Part shown: piece after piece, positions 16,202-24,209 of the stretch
Position numbering within the stretch: the first letter of the stretch is position 1
Layout of the letters: each line of letters begins with the position of its first letter
Program-made: the position numbers and the translations under genes
Assembly: GCF_002165575.1 (NCBI RefSeq)
Contig: NZ_MXQF01000030.1
Location: 1 to 38,107, forward strand
From: Pseudoalteromonas sp. A601
GTDB taxonomy: Bacteria; Pseudomonadota; Gammaproteobacteria; Enterobacterales; Alteromonadaceae
Direction: 5' to 3'
DNA: 38,107 nucleotides
Notes under the pieces: model-generated
The model's database searches: none
Told to the model about the DNA's origin: nothing
Seen by the model: the letters and a program-made list of their open reading frames with translations, nothing else

Positions 16202-17056
16202 ATGCGAGCTCACATTCTAATTGTTGTTCTGTTAATGTTAAGCGGGTGTGCGTCTTGGCCTGAAGAAGGGGAAGGGGGATGGGCTGAGAAATATCAAAAT
16301 TATCCCATTACTGAAGATCAGCAAGATGATAACTTTATTAAGCCACAAGAACTTGTAGCCAGTGAGTTTGAGCATCTAGTGTTAAAATTAGAATTGCTGC
16401 AATCGCAAGATATTCAAGCTTGTATGCCTGCGCAATTTTTGCGGGCTCAAATCTATGAAAACCGCATTCGTCGTTTAATAGCAGCGCACATGTGGGAAGA
16501 CGCCGAACATGACTTACTTATTCACTATCATGCATTAAACCAACTGACAAACCACTTTGATACGGTACGTGAAGCAACTCATTGCGCGACGGTAACTACA
16601 GATAAGCCCGCGTTATTTTCTATTAAAAAGCAAATTACAGATTTGCTTAACAGCGATAATCAGTTTGCTCTGAATGAATTTGAGATCACCCCTAAGTACA
16701 CAGTTCGAATTGCCCAAGCTGCAGATTTAATTAAACAATTAGACAGCGTATCAATCCTGTTAGTGGGTCATACAGATTCAGTGGGGAGTAATGAAAATAA
16801 TTATGAGCTTGCTCTAAAACGGGCAGATACGGTAAAGCATTGGCTCAGCTTGTATGGTGTAAATGAAGAAGGTATTACCACTTTAACTCAGGGGAGTTTA
16901 AAACCTTTTTCAAAAGGTGAAGTCACAGAAACCAAGCGCCACTCAGACCGACGAGTAGAGGCGATAGTTTTAGATGCGAACAATGAATCGTTACAGAGTG
17001 ATAAAGTAAAATCGCTAATGAATTGGACAAAGGTTATTGAACGAGACAAGGAGTAA
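16202..17056 (+). CDS. OmpA-domain lipoprotein, SypB-like
   Basis: This 284-residue outer-membrane lipoprotein has a signal peptide ending in lipobox L-S-G-C (lipidated Cys16). A helical middle region (about 45-150) includes two further cysteines (Q-A-C-M and H-C-A-T), which could pair in the periplasm. The C-terminal OmpA-like peptidoglycan-binding domain (about 170-275) has VSILLVGHTDSVGSNENNYE and SDRRVEAIV, the conserved D and R that contact diaminopimelate. It probably ties the export channel to peptidoglycan. AAGGAAA precedes the ATG. A 143-base gap separates it from the STAS gene, in which I found no clear promoter. The next gene follows after three bases. It holds the sypB place. Confidence 0.86.
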   Translation: MRAHILIVVLLMLSGCASWPEEGEGGWAEKYQNYPITEDQQDDNFIKPQELVASEFEHLVLKLELLQSQDIQACMPAQFLRAQIYENRIRRLIAAHMWEDAEHDLLIHYHALNQLTNHFDTVREATHCATVTTDKPALFSIKKQITDLLNSDNQFALNEFEITPKYTVRIAQAADLIKQLDSVSILLVGHTDSVGSNENNYELALKRADTVKHWLSLYGVNEEGITTLTQGSLKPFSKGEVTETKRHSDRRVEAIVLDANNESLQSDKVKSLMNWTKVIERDKE

Positions 17057-17059
17057 GCA

Positions 17060-19144
17060 ATGAAGCATATTTTAATTATTTTCATCGTACTACTGTCTTT
17101 TAGTGATGCTTTTGCACAGAAAAGTGACAATCAAGATATTGTGCAGATAGGGAATAAATTGTTTATTTATGTTCCCGGTGAAGACGATTTTATTGACCCG
17201 TTCGAAGTTGACCAAGAAGGTAAGATTAATCTTCCTGAGGTTGGGAGTGTTCACGTTGCGAAAAAGAATATAACGCAAATAACCACAGAGCTTAAACCTG
17301 TCTTGAGCGAGTTATTTATCGCAATGGATGATTTTTATGTAGAGATTTATAGTCGCGATATCTTTATTAACGTACTGGGCTATGTGAATAACCCTGCTCA
17401 AGTCAGTATTCCAGATAATGGGAATATACAAATGGTGATTGCAAAAGCACAGGGCCTAAAGCCTGGTGCGCAATTAGACCGTCTGCAAGTGCGCCGTGAC
17501 GACCAAGTTATCGAATTCAATTACAAAGCTTACTTGGACACTGGGGACGTGAGTATTTTGCCTAAGTTGCAAAGTGCAGATACTGTTTTTGTACCTGTCT
17601 CACCTTTACTTGGTAACGTACAAATTGATTTTGATGCGCAAACCCTAAGTGCCACAGGTGATGCTAGTGATAATAGTGCGATAACTATCTTAGGTGAGGT
17701 CCACAATCCTGGTAGCTTCTCATATAAAGAGAGTATGACAATTTTAGACGCCTTGATGCGTGCTGAGGGGGTGACTCGCTACGCTGATGTCACAAAAATT
17801 AGGGTCATCGTTGATAAAGAACCTGTTATTTTTGACTTAAAAGCATATCTGGATAAACCGACGAATAGCAACATGCCACTTTTAGAGGCGGGGTCGACTA
17901 TTTATGTACCGATCATTGTTGATGACGTTAACACGACATCTCGCACGGTTTATATCATGGGGGAAGTGCAAAAACCTGGCGCATATGAAGCTGCAGACAG
18001 TACTAACTTTTTAGACATTTTAGCCAATGCTGGTGGCCCTACTCGATTTGCCGAAACGAGACACATTAAAATATTAACACCAGCAGGAGAAAGTATCTTA
18101 TTTGATCTGCAAGGTTACAGTGAAGGCACTGTGGTAATGAAAGTGCCGGATCTGAATCCTGGCGATGTCATTTTTGTGCCAGAGAAAACAGATGTTAATG
18201 AGAAGAGTTGGCTAAAAATTCCGACTAAACGAGCGATTAAAATTATTGGCGCTATTTTGTCTCCAGGGCGTTATGAGTGGAGCAATGAAATGGATTTTAC
18301 TGATTTACTCGCACATGCAGGAGGCCCAACGAAAGGCGCTAATATTAATGATATTAAAATTGTCAGAAATGGTGATGTCACTAAGCGTTTTGATTTAGAA
18401 AAGTATACGATTAGTGATGGAAAAATAGAGCTGCCGCAATTGATTGCTGGTGATACCGTGATTGTTGAAGAGCTACCCGTTGATCCGGGTGATAATAAAT
18501 CACAGTGGATACGTCAAGAATCAAGTAAATCAATTTATATTATGGGACAAGTGGGCGCTCCTGGTCGCTATGCTTTTAATGACAATATGCACTTCATAGA
18601 TATATTGGCTGCGGCAGATGGCCCTAACGGGAGTGCTGATATTCGCAATATTAGAATTACTCACCGAAATGGTAATAAAGCGAGAGTGTCTAAACTTGAC
18701 TTAGCTATGTACTTTGAGACAGGTGATGAAACCTTGTTTCCAGATGTATTACCCGGTGACACTATCTTTGTTCCTGAGAAAGATAAAGATTGGTTGAGAA
18801 CGCCAAAAGAGCGAGTGGTGCGAATTATGGGGGCCGTGCAAAAGCCTGGGCGTTACAATTTCGACGATACAATGTCTATTTTGGATGTGCTGGCAGAAGC
18901 CGGCGGCCCATCAAATTCAGCCTTAATTGATAAAATTGTTGTCGTTAATCACTCATGTTGTAAAGAGCAGTCGAGAATATTCGATCTAGAAGCGTTTATT
19001 AAAGAGCCTAACTCTGCAAACATTCCAGTATTGCGTGCTGGAGACACCTTATATGTGCCTGATAAAGGGCAAGACTTGATGAGCCAATTTAAAGATAATT
19101 TCCTCGATTTTGTAACAATATTGGCATTGGTAATAGGCTTATGA
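17060..19144 (+). CDS. Polysaccharide export protein with six SLBB-type repeats, SypC-like
   Basis: This 694-residue periplasmic/outer-membrane export protein has a signal peptide (about 1-19, cleaved after A-F-A). A Poly_export domain (~25-95) contains the LFIYVPGEDDF and GKINLPEVGSVHV elements. Six related SLBB-like units follow, each starting with a strand and a G-x-V-x-x-P-G/A turn: VLGYVNNPAQVSI (~105), ILGEVHNPGSFSY (~210), IMGEVQKPGAYEA (~300), IIGAILSPGRYEW (~395), IMGQVGAPGRYAF (~490) and IMGAVQKPGRYNF (~590). Most are followed by D-x-L-A-x-A-G-G-P. Wza has far fewer SLBB units, so this is a tall, repeat-rich member. The C-terminus ends in a hydrophobic stretch (DFVTILALVIGL). AAGGAG is the ribosome binding site. 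Confidence 0.88.
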   Translation: MKHILIIFIVLLSFSDAFAQKSDNQDIVQIGNKLFIYVPGEDDFIDPFEVDQEGKINLPEVGSVHVAKKNITQITTELKPVLSELFIAMDDFYVEIYSRDIFINVLGYVNNPAQVSIPDNGNIQMVIAKAQGLKPGAQLDRLQVRRDDQVIEFNYKAYLDTGDVSILPKLQSADTVFVPVSPLLGNVQIDFDAQTLSATGDASDNSAITILGEVHNPGSFSYKESMTILDALMRAEGVTRYADVTKIRVIVDKEPVIFDLKAYLDKPTNSNMPLLEAGSTIYVPIIVDDVNTTSRTVYIMGEVQKPGAYEAADSTNFLDILANAGGPTRFAETRHIKILTPAGESILFDLQGYSEGTVVMKVPDLNPGDVIFVPEKTDVNEKSWLKIPTKRAIKIIGAILSPGRYEWSNEMDFTDLLAHAGGPTKGANINDIKIVRNGDVTKRFDLEKYTISDGKIELPQLIAGDTVIVEELPVDPGDNKSQWIRQESSKSIYIMGQVGAPGRYAFNDNMHFIDILAAADGPNGSADIRNIRITHRNGNKARVSKLDLAMYFETGDETLFPDVLPGDTIFVPEKDKDWLRTPKERVVRIMGAVQKPGRYNFDDTMSILDVLAEAGGPSNSALIDKIVVVNHSCCKEQSRIFDLEAFIKEPNSANIPVLRAGDTLYVPDKGQDLMSQFKDNFLDFVTILALVIGL

Positions 19145-19845
19145 AAATCATCCCAGAGCAGTACCATGAACTAGAGTTAATTGGCAATGCGATAGCTGAT
19201 AGTGAGGCACGCTGTATTACCTTTATTTCATTGACAGGTGGAGAAGGGTCAACGAGTGCTTGTGCCAGTGTTGCAAAATGGCTCATAGGTCGAGACAAAT
19301 CTGTGTTAATAATCGATTTGAACCCCTTGAATATATTTAGGTTTGGTAAAGAGTACCCCGCTGCTTCATGTAAGTGGGGATTTGATGATATTTCTTGCCA
19401 GCTCAAGGTTAAACAATATCAAGATCTGAACTTACTTACAATTCGAGATCTTGAAGGGATTGATTCTGCAAAAGATAAGCATGTTATTAATGACGCCATA
19501 TTAAGGTTAAAGCAAGAGTATGATTATATCTTGCTTGATATGTCACCTGCGCTCAAATTAAACAGGAACAATATACCTCTGCACTCATTAAGTTTGTGCA
19601 GCGAGTTAACTTTTTTGACCATTGGGTTAGGAATTAACAATGAAGAATCATTATGTCGTGCAGTACAAGAGTTAAAACAGGCAGGACATCGTAAAATTAA
19701 AGCATTGATCGGACAGCATGAATTTGCGCCGTTAGGGCAAAGATTGATGACCTATTTAGAAAAGCAAACACCAAAGTGGCCTCGGCTATGCACTGCGCTG
19801 AAAAAGCGTATTAAAAAACAAAAGTGGCTGTTTCAGCACTATTGA
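19141..19845 (+). CDS. CpsD/CapB-like P-loop protein with degenerate Walker A, SypD-like
   Basis: This 234-residue cytoplasmic protein has the fold order of bacterial tyrosine-kinase ATPase domains. ITFISLTGGEGSTSACASVA is in the Walker A place, VLIIDLNPLN in the Walker A' place and DYILLDMSPAL in the Walker B place. The P-loop normally reads G-E-G-K-S-T; here it is G-E-G-S-T-S, so the phosphate-binding lysine is missing, and A' lacks the usual Arg. There is no C-terminal tyrosine cluster. It may therefore act as a non-catalytic partner of the chain-length protein at 11212, not as a kinase (inference). The ATG overlaps the upstream TGA by four bases (ATGA). It sits in the sypD place. Confidence 0.8.
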   Translation: MKIIPEQYHELELIGNAIADSEARCITFISLTGGEGSTSACASVAKWLIGRDKSVLIIDLNPLNIFRFGKEYPAASCKWGFDDISCQLKVKQYQDLNLLTIRDLEGIDSAKDKHVINDAILRLKQEYDYILLDMSPALKLNRNNIPLHSLSLCSELTFLTIGLGINNEESLCRAVQELKQAGHRKIKALIGQHEFAPLGQRLMTYLEKQTPKWPRLCTALKKRIKKQKWLFQHY

Positions 19846-19852
19846 GGATGAA

Positions 19853-21313
19853 ATGGAAAGATTATTTGAAAAACGATTTCAATTACTTTGGCCTACAGTC
19901 ACAGAAATCCGTCAAATTTTAAAACATGTACTTGGGGCATTGTCTGTCAATAATGACGAAATTGATGCTGCAGGTCTATCTATAACGGAATACCTAACAA
20001 ATCTTATTCGTCACAATGAGGGGAGTGAGCACAGTATCATGCTGTGCATCAGTCAAAAAGAAAATAATATTTATGATGTGACCATTGTTGATGAACTTGA
20101 GCCTTATAACTTATTTATACAAAATGACTCAGATTGGATTTTAGAAAGTGGCGATCTTGTTGAAGGTGGTATGGGGGTTGGGTTAATAAGGCACTATTTC
20201 CCTTGTGCAACTTATAAAACCTTAACAAAAAAGAATTATTTTTCTTTTTCATTAAACAAAATAGATAAGCGACCCACAATAATATATATCGATGACGATG
20301 TGAGTCAGTTAGCATTAATGAAAGCGTATCTGCAAGAGAAATTTCAGGTCATCGCATGTGAGAGTATTGAAGCTGGCTGGCAGGCTATATTAACCTCTAA
20401 CGCCAGAATATTATTGCTCGATTACAAATTAAAAAATGGTACTTGCGAGCCTATTTTAGAAAAACTTAACCAATCTAATTTGAAGTCCCAACTGTCTGTA
20501 GTCATGCTCACGGGCGATGATAGTGAAAAAGTGATAAGCCGTATTAACCGCTTAGGTGTAGATGATTATTTAATCAAACCTGTCCAGAAAAATAAATTAC
20601 TACAGAGCATTGAGCGTGTTACACATCGTTTTGCCTATTTAAGTTATCAAACAACGTTTGAAGTGACAGCGTCAAAAATTCCTCTGGCAGAAAGTAATAC
20701 AGCTCATTTATTTGGTTCAATCGCATTTGGAAATGGTGGCGACTTTTTTATGTCGTTAAACGAAGAGGGTACTGCATTTGTGCTGGGCGATATGATGGGG
20801 CATGGCCTTCAGGCATTGAAAGAAAGTTTTGCTATAAAAGGATTTATTAGTGGGTTTATGTCCACAGGACTACCTTATGAACAAATGCTGATGGCATTAA
20901 ACGATGCTCTATATAAGCAGCAGCTTTGTAAATCAAGTCTAGTGACTTTGATTATTGGGTTTATTAATAATGAAACGTTATATTGGCTTAATGCAGGTCA
21001 TCCTTCCCCTGTGGTAATTAAAAAGAATGGAACAGTTGAACAGTTAAAGGGCACAGACCCATTACTTGGCCTTTCAAAAGAGCATTCTTATAGTGTTTTC
21101 GAGTATAATATTACAGATGTAGAGCATATCTTGTTTTATACTGATGGTTGGTGTGACAACCGCTTTCTAGATAAAAATGAAATTGAAGAAATCGCTAAAA
21201 TAATTCCTCAAAACACAATTAATAATGAGCAGTTTGCGCATTCACTGTGGCATAACTCGCAAGTTACTTTATCTCAAGAAGTTGATGACGCATCATTAAT
21301 AGTGATTAATTGA
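19853..21313 (+). CDS. sypE: Three-domain RsbW-like kinase / receiver / PP2C phosphatase, SypE-like
   Basis: This 486-residue protein has three domains. Residues about 15-140 are an RsbW/SpoIIAB-like GHKL ATPase with N-box EYLTNLIRHNEG and G-box GGMGVGLIRHYF. Residues about 142-265 are a receiver: IIYIDDD, phospho-acceptor Asp190 in LLLDYKL, MLTGDD and IKPV. Residues about 285-486 are a SpoIIE/RsbU-type PP2C phosphatase with GNGGDFFMS, LGDMMGHGLQAL (Asp313), LFYTDGWCDN and DDASLIVI. This kinase-receiver-phosphatase order is the unusual layout of V. fischeri SypE, which phosphorylates and dephosphorylates SypA depending on receiver state. All metal-binding aspartates of the phosphatase and the receiver acceptor are present. 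GAGGATGA is the ribosome binding site, and it is co-transcribed with the export genes. Confidence 0.87.
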   Translation: MERLFEKRFQLLWPTVTEIRQILKHVLGALSVNNDEIDAAGLSITEYLTNLIRHNEGSEHSIMLCISQKENNIYDVTIVDELEPYNLFIQNDSDWILESGDLVEGGMGVGLIRHYFPCATYKTLTKKNYFSFSLNKIDKRPTIIYIDDDVSQLALMKAYLQEKFQVIACESIEAGWQAILTSNARILLLDYKLKNGTCEPILEKLNQSNLKSQLSVVMLTGDDSEKVISRINRLGVDDYLIKPVQKNKLLQSIERVTHRFAYLSYQTTFEVTASKIPLAESNTAHLFGSIAFGNGGDFFMSLNEEGTAFVLGDMMGHGLQALKESFAIKGFISGFMSTGLPYEQMLMALNDALYKQQLCKSSLVTLIIGFINNETLYWLNAGHPSPVVIKKNGTVEQLKGTDPLLGLSKEHSYSVFEYNITDVEHILFYTDGWCDNRFLDKNEIEEIAKIIPQNTINNEQFAHSLWHNSQVTLSQEVDDASLIVIN

Positions 21314-21412
21314 TTGTTTTTACTACAGACAAATAGCTTAAGTTATTCTATTATCAAGGCATGAATAATGATCTAGTAAACTAATCTTAATGTCGGGTTA
21401 AAAGGATTAACA

Positions 21413-22819
21413 ATGCCGCCAACTGTTTTAATTGTAGAAGATACACTCTCCCTTGCCATGATGTATCAATCGTACCTGTTGCCAACAGGTGTTAATACTT
21501 TGGTAGCAAACGATGGTGCTACTGCCATTGATATTATACAAAAAGCCCAACCGGATTTAATTATTCTCGATGTTATGTTGCCAGATATGAATGGGCTTGA
21601 TATTTTAGCATCTTTTGAATTAGAAAATTCCCCTCAAGTCATCGTGTTAACTGGCCACGCGACAAAAGAAATGGCAATAAAAGCAATAAAGTTAGGTGCG
21701 TGTGACTTTCTTGAAAAACCCGTTGAAGCAGATAGGTTTAGGGTTACCGTTAACAATGCACTTAAGATCAAAGCTCTAAAACTAAAAGTAAAAAAATACC
21801 AAGCGAAGTATGAGAAAGGTAGATACTTTGATTTAATTGGTAGTTCAAAAGTGATGCAGTCTGTATATCAAGTCATTAGCTCTGCGGCGGTGAGTAAAGC
21901 AACTGTATTCATTACTGGTGAAAGTGGAACTGGTAAAGAGTTGTGTGCCCGAGCAGTGCACCAAGCATCCGACCGGGCGGAAAAACCTTTCGTTGCTTTA
22001 AATTGTGCTGCGATACCTAAAGACTTAATTGAAAGTGAAATATTTGGTCACCTTAAAGGGGCTTTCACAGGAGCAATTGCTAACCGTATAGGTGCGGCTG
22101 GTCAAGCGAATGGCGGAACACTGTTTCTTGATGAATTATGTGAAATGGATATTAATTTACAAAGTAAACTATTACGTTTCATTCAGACCGGATGCTATCA
22201 ATTAGTGGGAAGTGAAAAAGAAGTAAAAGTAGATGTTAGGTTTGTATGTGCGACAAACCGCGACCCGTTGGTTGAGGTTGCTCAAGGGCGTTTTAGAGAA
22301 GATCTATATTATCGTTTACATGTTATTCCTATTGTGCTTCCACCATTGAGGGAGCGTGGTGCAGATATTATTGAAATAGCTGAAGCCTTATTTGATAAAG
22401 TAGCAAAAGAAGAAAATCATGCATTTAAAGGGATCAGTGATGACGTTAAGCGCTGTCTTAGTCAGTACGACTGGCCAGGTAATGTTAGACAGTTAGAAAA
22501 TGTAATACGAAATGTATTGGTCCTCAACCCACAAGAGTGGATTGAAGTATCAATGCTACCTGACTTACCTCGTAGTACTGCCATTAATGAGAAACTGACA
22601 GCACCAGCAAAAACCACAAATAAACATATTAATAACGTTCAGTCTATAGAGCCGCTTGTAGAACAAGAGTTTGAAGTTAAACCATTGTGGCTGGCTGAAA
22701 AAGAATACATTGAAAAAGTGATAGATTATTGCGCAACTAATATTCCTAAGGCCGCTGCGATGCTGGATGTAAGTCCTTCAACGTTATATAGGAAAATAAA
22801 AAGTTGGGAAGAAATTTAG
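21413..22819 (+). CDS. sypG: Sigma-54-dependent response regulator, SypG-like
   Basis: This 468-residue NtrC-type activator has three domains. The receiver (about 4-120) has acceptor Asp53 in LIILDVMLPDMNG, the same residue number as in V. fischeri SypG. The AAA+ domain (about 140-375) has Walker A GESGTGKE, the sigma-54-contacting GAFTGA loop, GGTLFLDELCEM (Walker B) and the R-finger region RFREDLYYRL. A Fis-type helix-turn-helix follows at the C-terminus (AAAMLDVSPSTLYRKIKSW). It should bind enhancer sites and remodel RpoN holoenzyme at the GG-N10-GC promoters in this window. AAGGA precedes the ATG. A 99-base gap after the SypE-like gene shows no clear promoter. Confidence 0.9.
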   Translation: MPPTVLIVEDTLSLAMMYQSYLLPTGVNTLVANDGATAIDIIQKAQPDLIILDVMLPDMNGLDILASFELENSPQVIVLTGHATKEMAIKAIKLGACDFLEKPVEADRFRVTVNNALKIKALKLKVKKYQAKYEKGRYFDLIGSSKVMQSVYQVISSAAVSKATVFITGESGTGKELCARAVHQASDRAEKPFVALNCAAIPKDLIESEIFGHLKGAFTGAIANRIGAAGQANGGTLFLDELCEMDINLQSKLLRFIQTGCYQLVGSEKEVKVDVRFVCATNRDPLVEVAQGRFREDLYYRLHVIPIVLPPLRERGADIIEIAEALFDKVAKEENHAFKGISDDVKRCLSQYDWPGNVRQLENVIRNVLVLNPQEWIEVSMLPDLPRSTAINEKLTAPAKTTNKHINNVQSIEPLVEQEFEVKPLWLAEKEYIEKVIDYCATNIPKAAAMLDVSPSTLYRKIKSWEEI

Positions 22820-22847
22820 CAATCATTTCCTTAATCAGTAACGATAG

Positions 22848-23849
22848 TTAATGTTTATATGCCGCAAGTATTTGTTTTATTTGCTTTTCTCCTGAAAATC
22901 GTGCTTCAACTAGAGTATAAGCCTTTTGAAGGATGCTTTGCTGTTTTGCCACTGAAGAATGTATAAGATGGGTGAGTGCATCTTCACAGAATTTTGCAGT
23001 GGGGGCATCAGCTAGATAACCATTACTTTCATGGCTAATGACGTTGGGTATCGCACCAACGGGAGTACTAACAACTATAATGTGGTTTGCCATAGCTTCA
23101 AGTAAAGTCATCGGAAGACCTTCAGCTCTAGAGGAGATTAAGAGTACGTCAATTTGATGCCAAATTTGATCGCGCTTTGTTAGGCCATGAAAGTTTAAAT
23201 TAGGTAAGGTTGGTAGTTCATTTTTGAGTGGCCCATCGCCAAAAATATGAAATTCTACTTTTGTGTTATTAGCCATGGCTTTGGCGACTTGAGTAAAAAT
23301 GTCAGGGCCTTTTTCATGGGATAAACGACCAACAAAACCAACTCTAACAATTGAGCCAAACTGTTGTTTTTTTGCTAATGGCTCGTTGATACTAATAAAA
23401 TTTTCCAGTAGCTCTGCGCTGTGAATTTTATTACCAATTTCATTTGAAACAGCGAAGTTAGTAGATAATGGGGAAAGTAATTTATCGATGTAGTTGTAGA
23501 GTTTTACTCGGCCTTCGCCGCGCTCGCCAGCATGATAAGTACTGACACAATGAATGCCCTTTATTTTACTTACTAAACGGCCAATAATACCGGCTTTATA
23601 TCCATGGGTATGTAATACTGTATTTGTATTAACCTTGCTTAATAAACTTGATATGTTACCTGTTAAAAACTCATAGTTTACATTATCGTTATCTAATAAT
23701 TTATAAAATGCATCGTTACTGTGGTCTTTATAAAATAAAATGCTATTACTGATATTGTTTTTTGTTAGTAGTTTACTAAGTTCCAGTAGATGGGTTTCGA
23801 TTCCTCCCATCATAGATGAGTCAACAAATAATATAACGTTATAATTCAT
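22848..23849 (-). CDS. GT4 glycosyltransferase
   Basis: This 333-residue GT-B enzyme has MMGGIETHLLELSKLL at the N-terminus, VLHTHGYKAGIIGRL and STYHAGERG acceptor motifs. The GT4 donor half contains RVGFVGRLSHEKGPDIF, FHIFGDGPL and an intact E-x7-E in AEGLPMTLLEAMANH. It would add a sugar to the repeat unit. Its start is only 22 bases from the divergent Hpt gene, so promoters of each must lie in the other's coding region. AGGAATTATTT gives a plausible ribosome binding site. It converges on the SypG-like gene with 28 bases between stops. In V. fischeri a glycosyltransferase (sypH) also follows sypG, but on the same strand. Confidence 0.86.
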   Translation of the reverse strand: MNYNVILFVDSSMMGGIETHLLELSKLLTKNNISNSILFYKDHSNDAFYKLLDNDNVNYEFLTGNISSLLSKVNTNTVLHTHGYKAGIIGRLVSKIKGIHCVSTYHAGERGEGRVKLYNYIDKLLSPLSTNFAVSNEIGNKIHSAELLENFISINEPLAKKQQFGSIVRVGFVGRLSHEKGPDIFTQVAKAMANNTKVEFHIFGDGPLKNELPTLPNLNFHGLTKRDQIWHQIDVLLISSRAEGLPMTLLEAMANHIIVVSTPVGAIPNVISHESNGYLADAPTAKFCEDALTHLIHSSVAKQQSILQKAYTLVEARFSGEKQIKQILAAYKH

Positions 23850-23870
23850 AAATAATTCCTAAGAGATAAT

Positions 23871-24209
23871 ATGATTGATATATCTATCATTGAACAGTTA
23901 AAAGAAGATGTCGGCCCAAGTCTTGCCATGGAACTCTTATCTATCTTCATTGTTGAATCACAAAAAACAGTCACGATGTTGGTCTCATCTCAAAATAATG
24001 ACGATATCGAAATAAACGCTCACAGCCTCAAAAGCAGTTGCTTAAGTTATGGTGCTATAACACTTGGAGCAACATGTAAACGCATAGAACAAAAAGCCAA
24101 AGCTAATGAATTTGATGAAGAGTTAACGCATTTGCTTGAAACGGCTCACTCACAAAGTACAGTGACATTTGTACAGCTGCAAGCTCTAGTTAATAGCCAT
24201 ATCGCCTAA
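23871..24209 (+). CDS. Free-standing Hpt phosphotransfer protein
   Basis: This 112-residue all-helical protein has the histidine phosphotransfer signature AHSLKSSCLSYGA, with phosphorylatable His51, in the middle of a four-helix bundle. GATCKRIEQKAK forms the following helix. There is no kinase or receiver domain. Hpt proteins relay phosphate from a hybrid kinase's receiver to a downstream response regulator. The hybrid kinase at 25240 lacks an Hpt domain, and the SypG-like and SypE-like receivers lie nearby, so this protein probably closes that relay. In V. fischeri the equivalent step is done by the Hpt domain inside SypF. Its 3' end overlaps the convergent YvcK-like gene by 24 bases. Confidence 0.87.
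   Translation: MIDISIIEQLKEDVGPSLAMELLSIFIVESQKTVTMLVSSQNNDDIEINAHSLKSSCLSYGAITLGATCKRIEQKAKANEFDEELTHLLETAHSQSTVTFVQLQALVNSHIA

Noticed and set aside
5335..22819. Exosortase/PEP-CTERM EPS locus with PrsK/PrsR regulators
   Set aside because: There is no exosortase gene and no PEP-CTERM tail. The regulators match the Syp layout (STAS plus RsbW-REC-PP2C) better.
23913..23929. Minus-strand TGGCA...GC match inside the Hpt gene, pointing at the GT4 gene
   Set aside because: The -12 box is GGGC instead of TTGC, it is in coding sequence, and there is no palindrome nearby.
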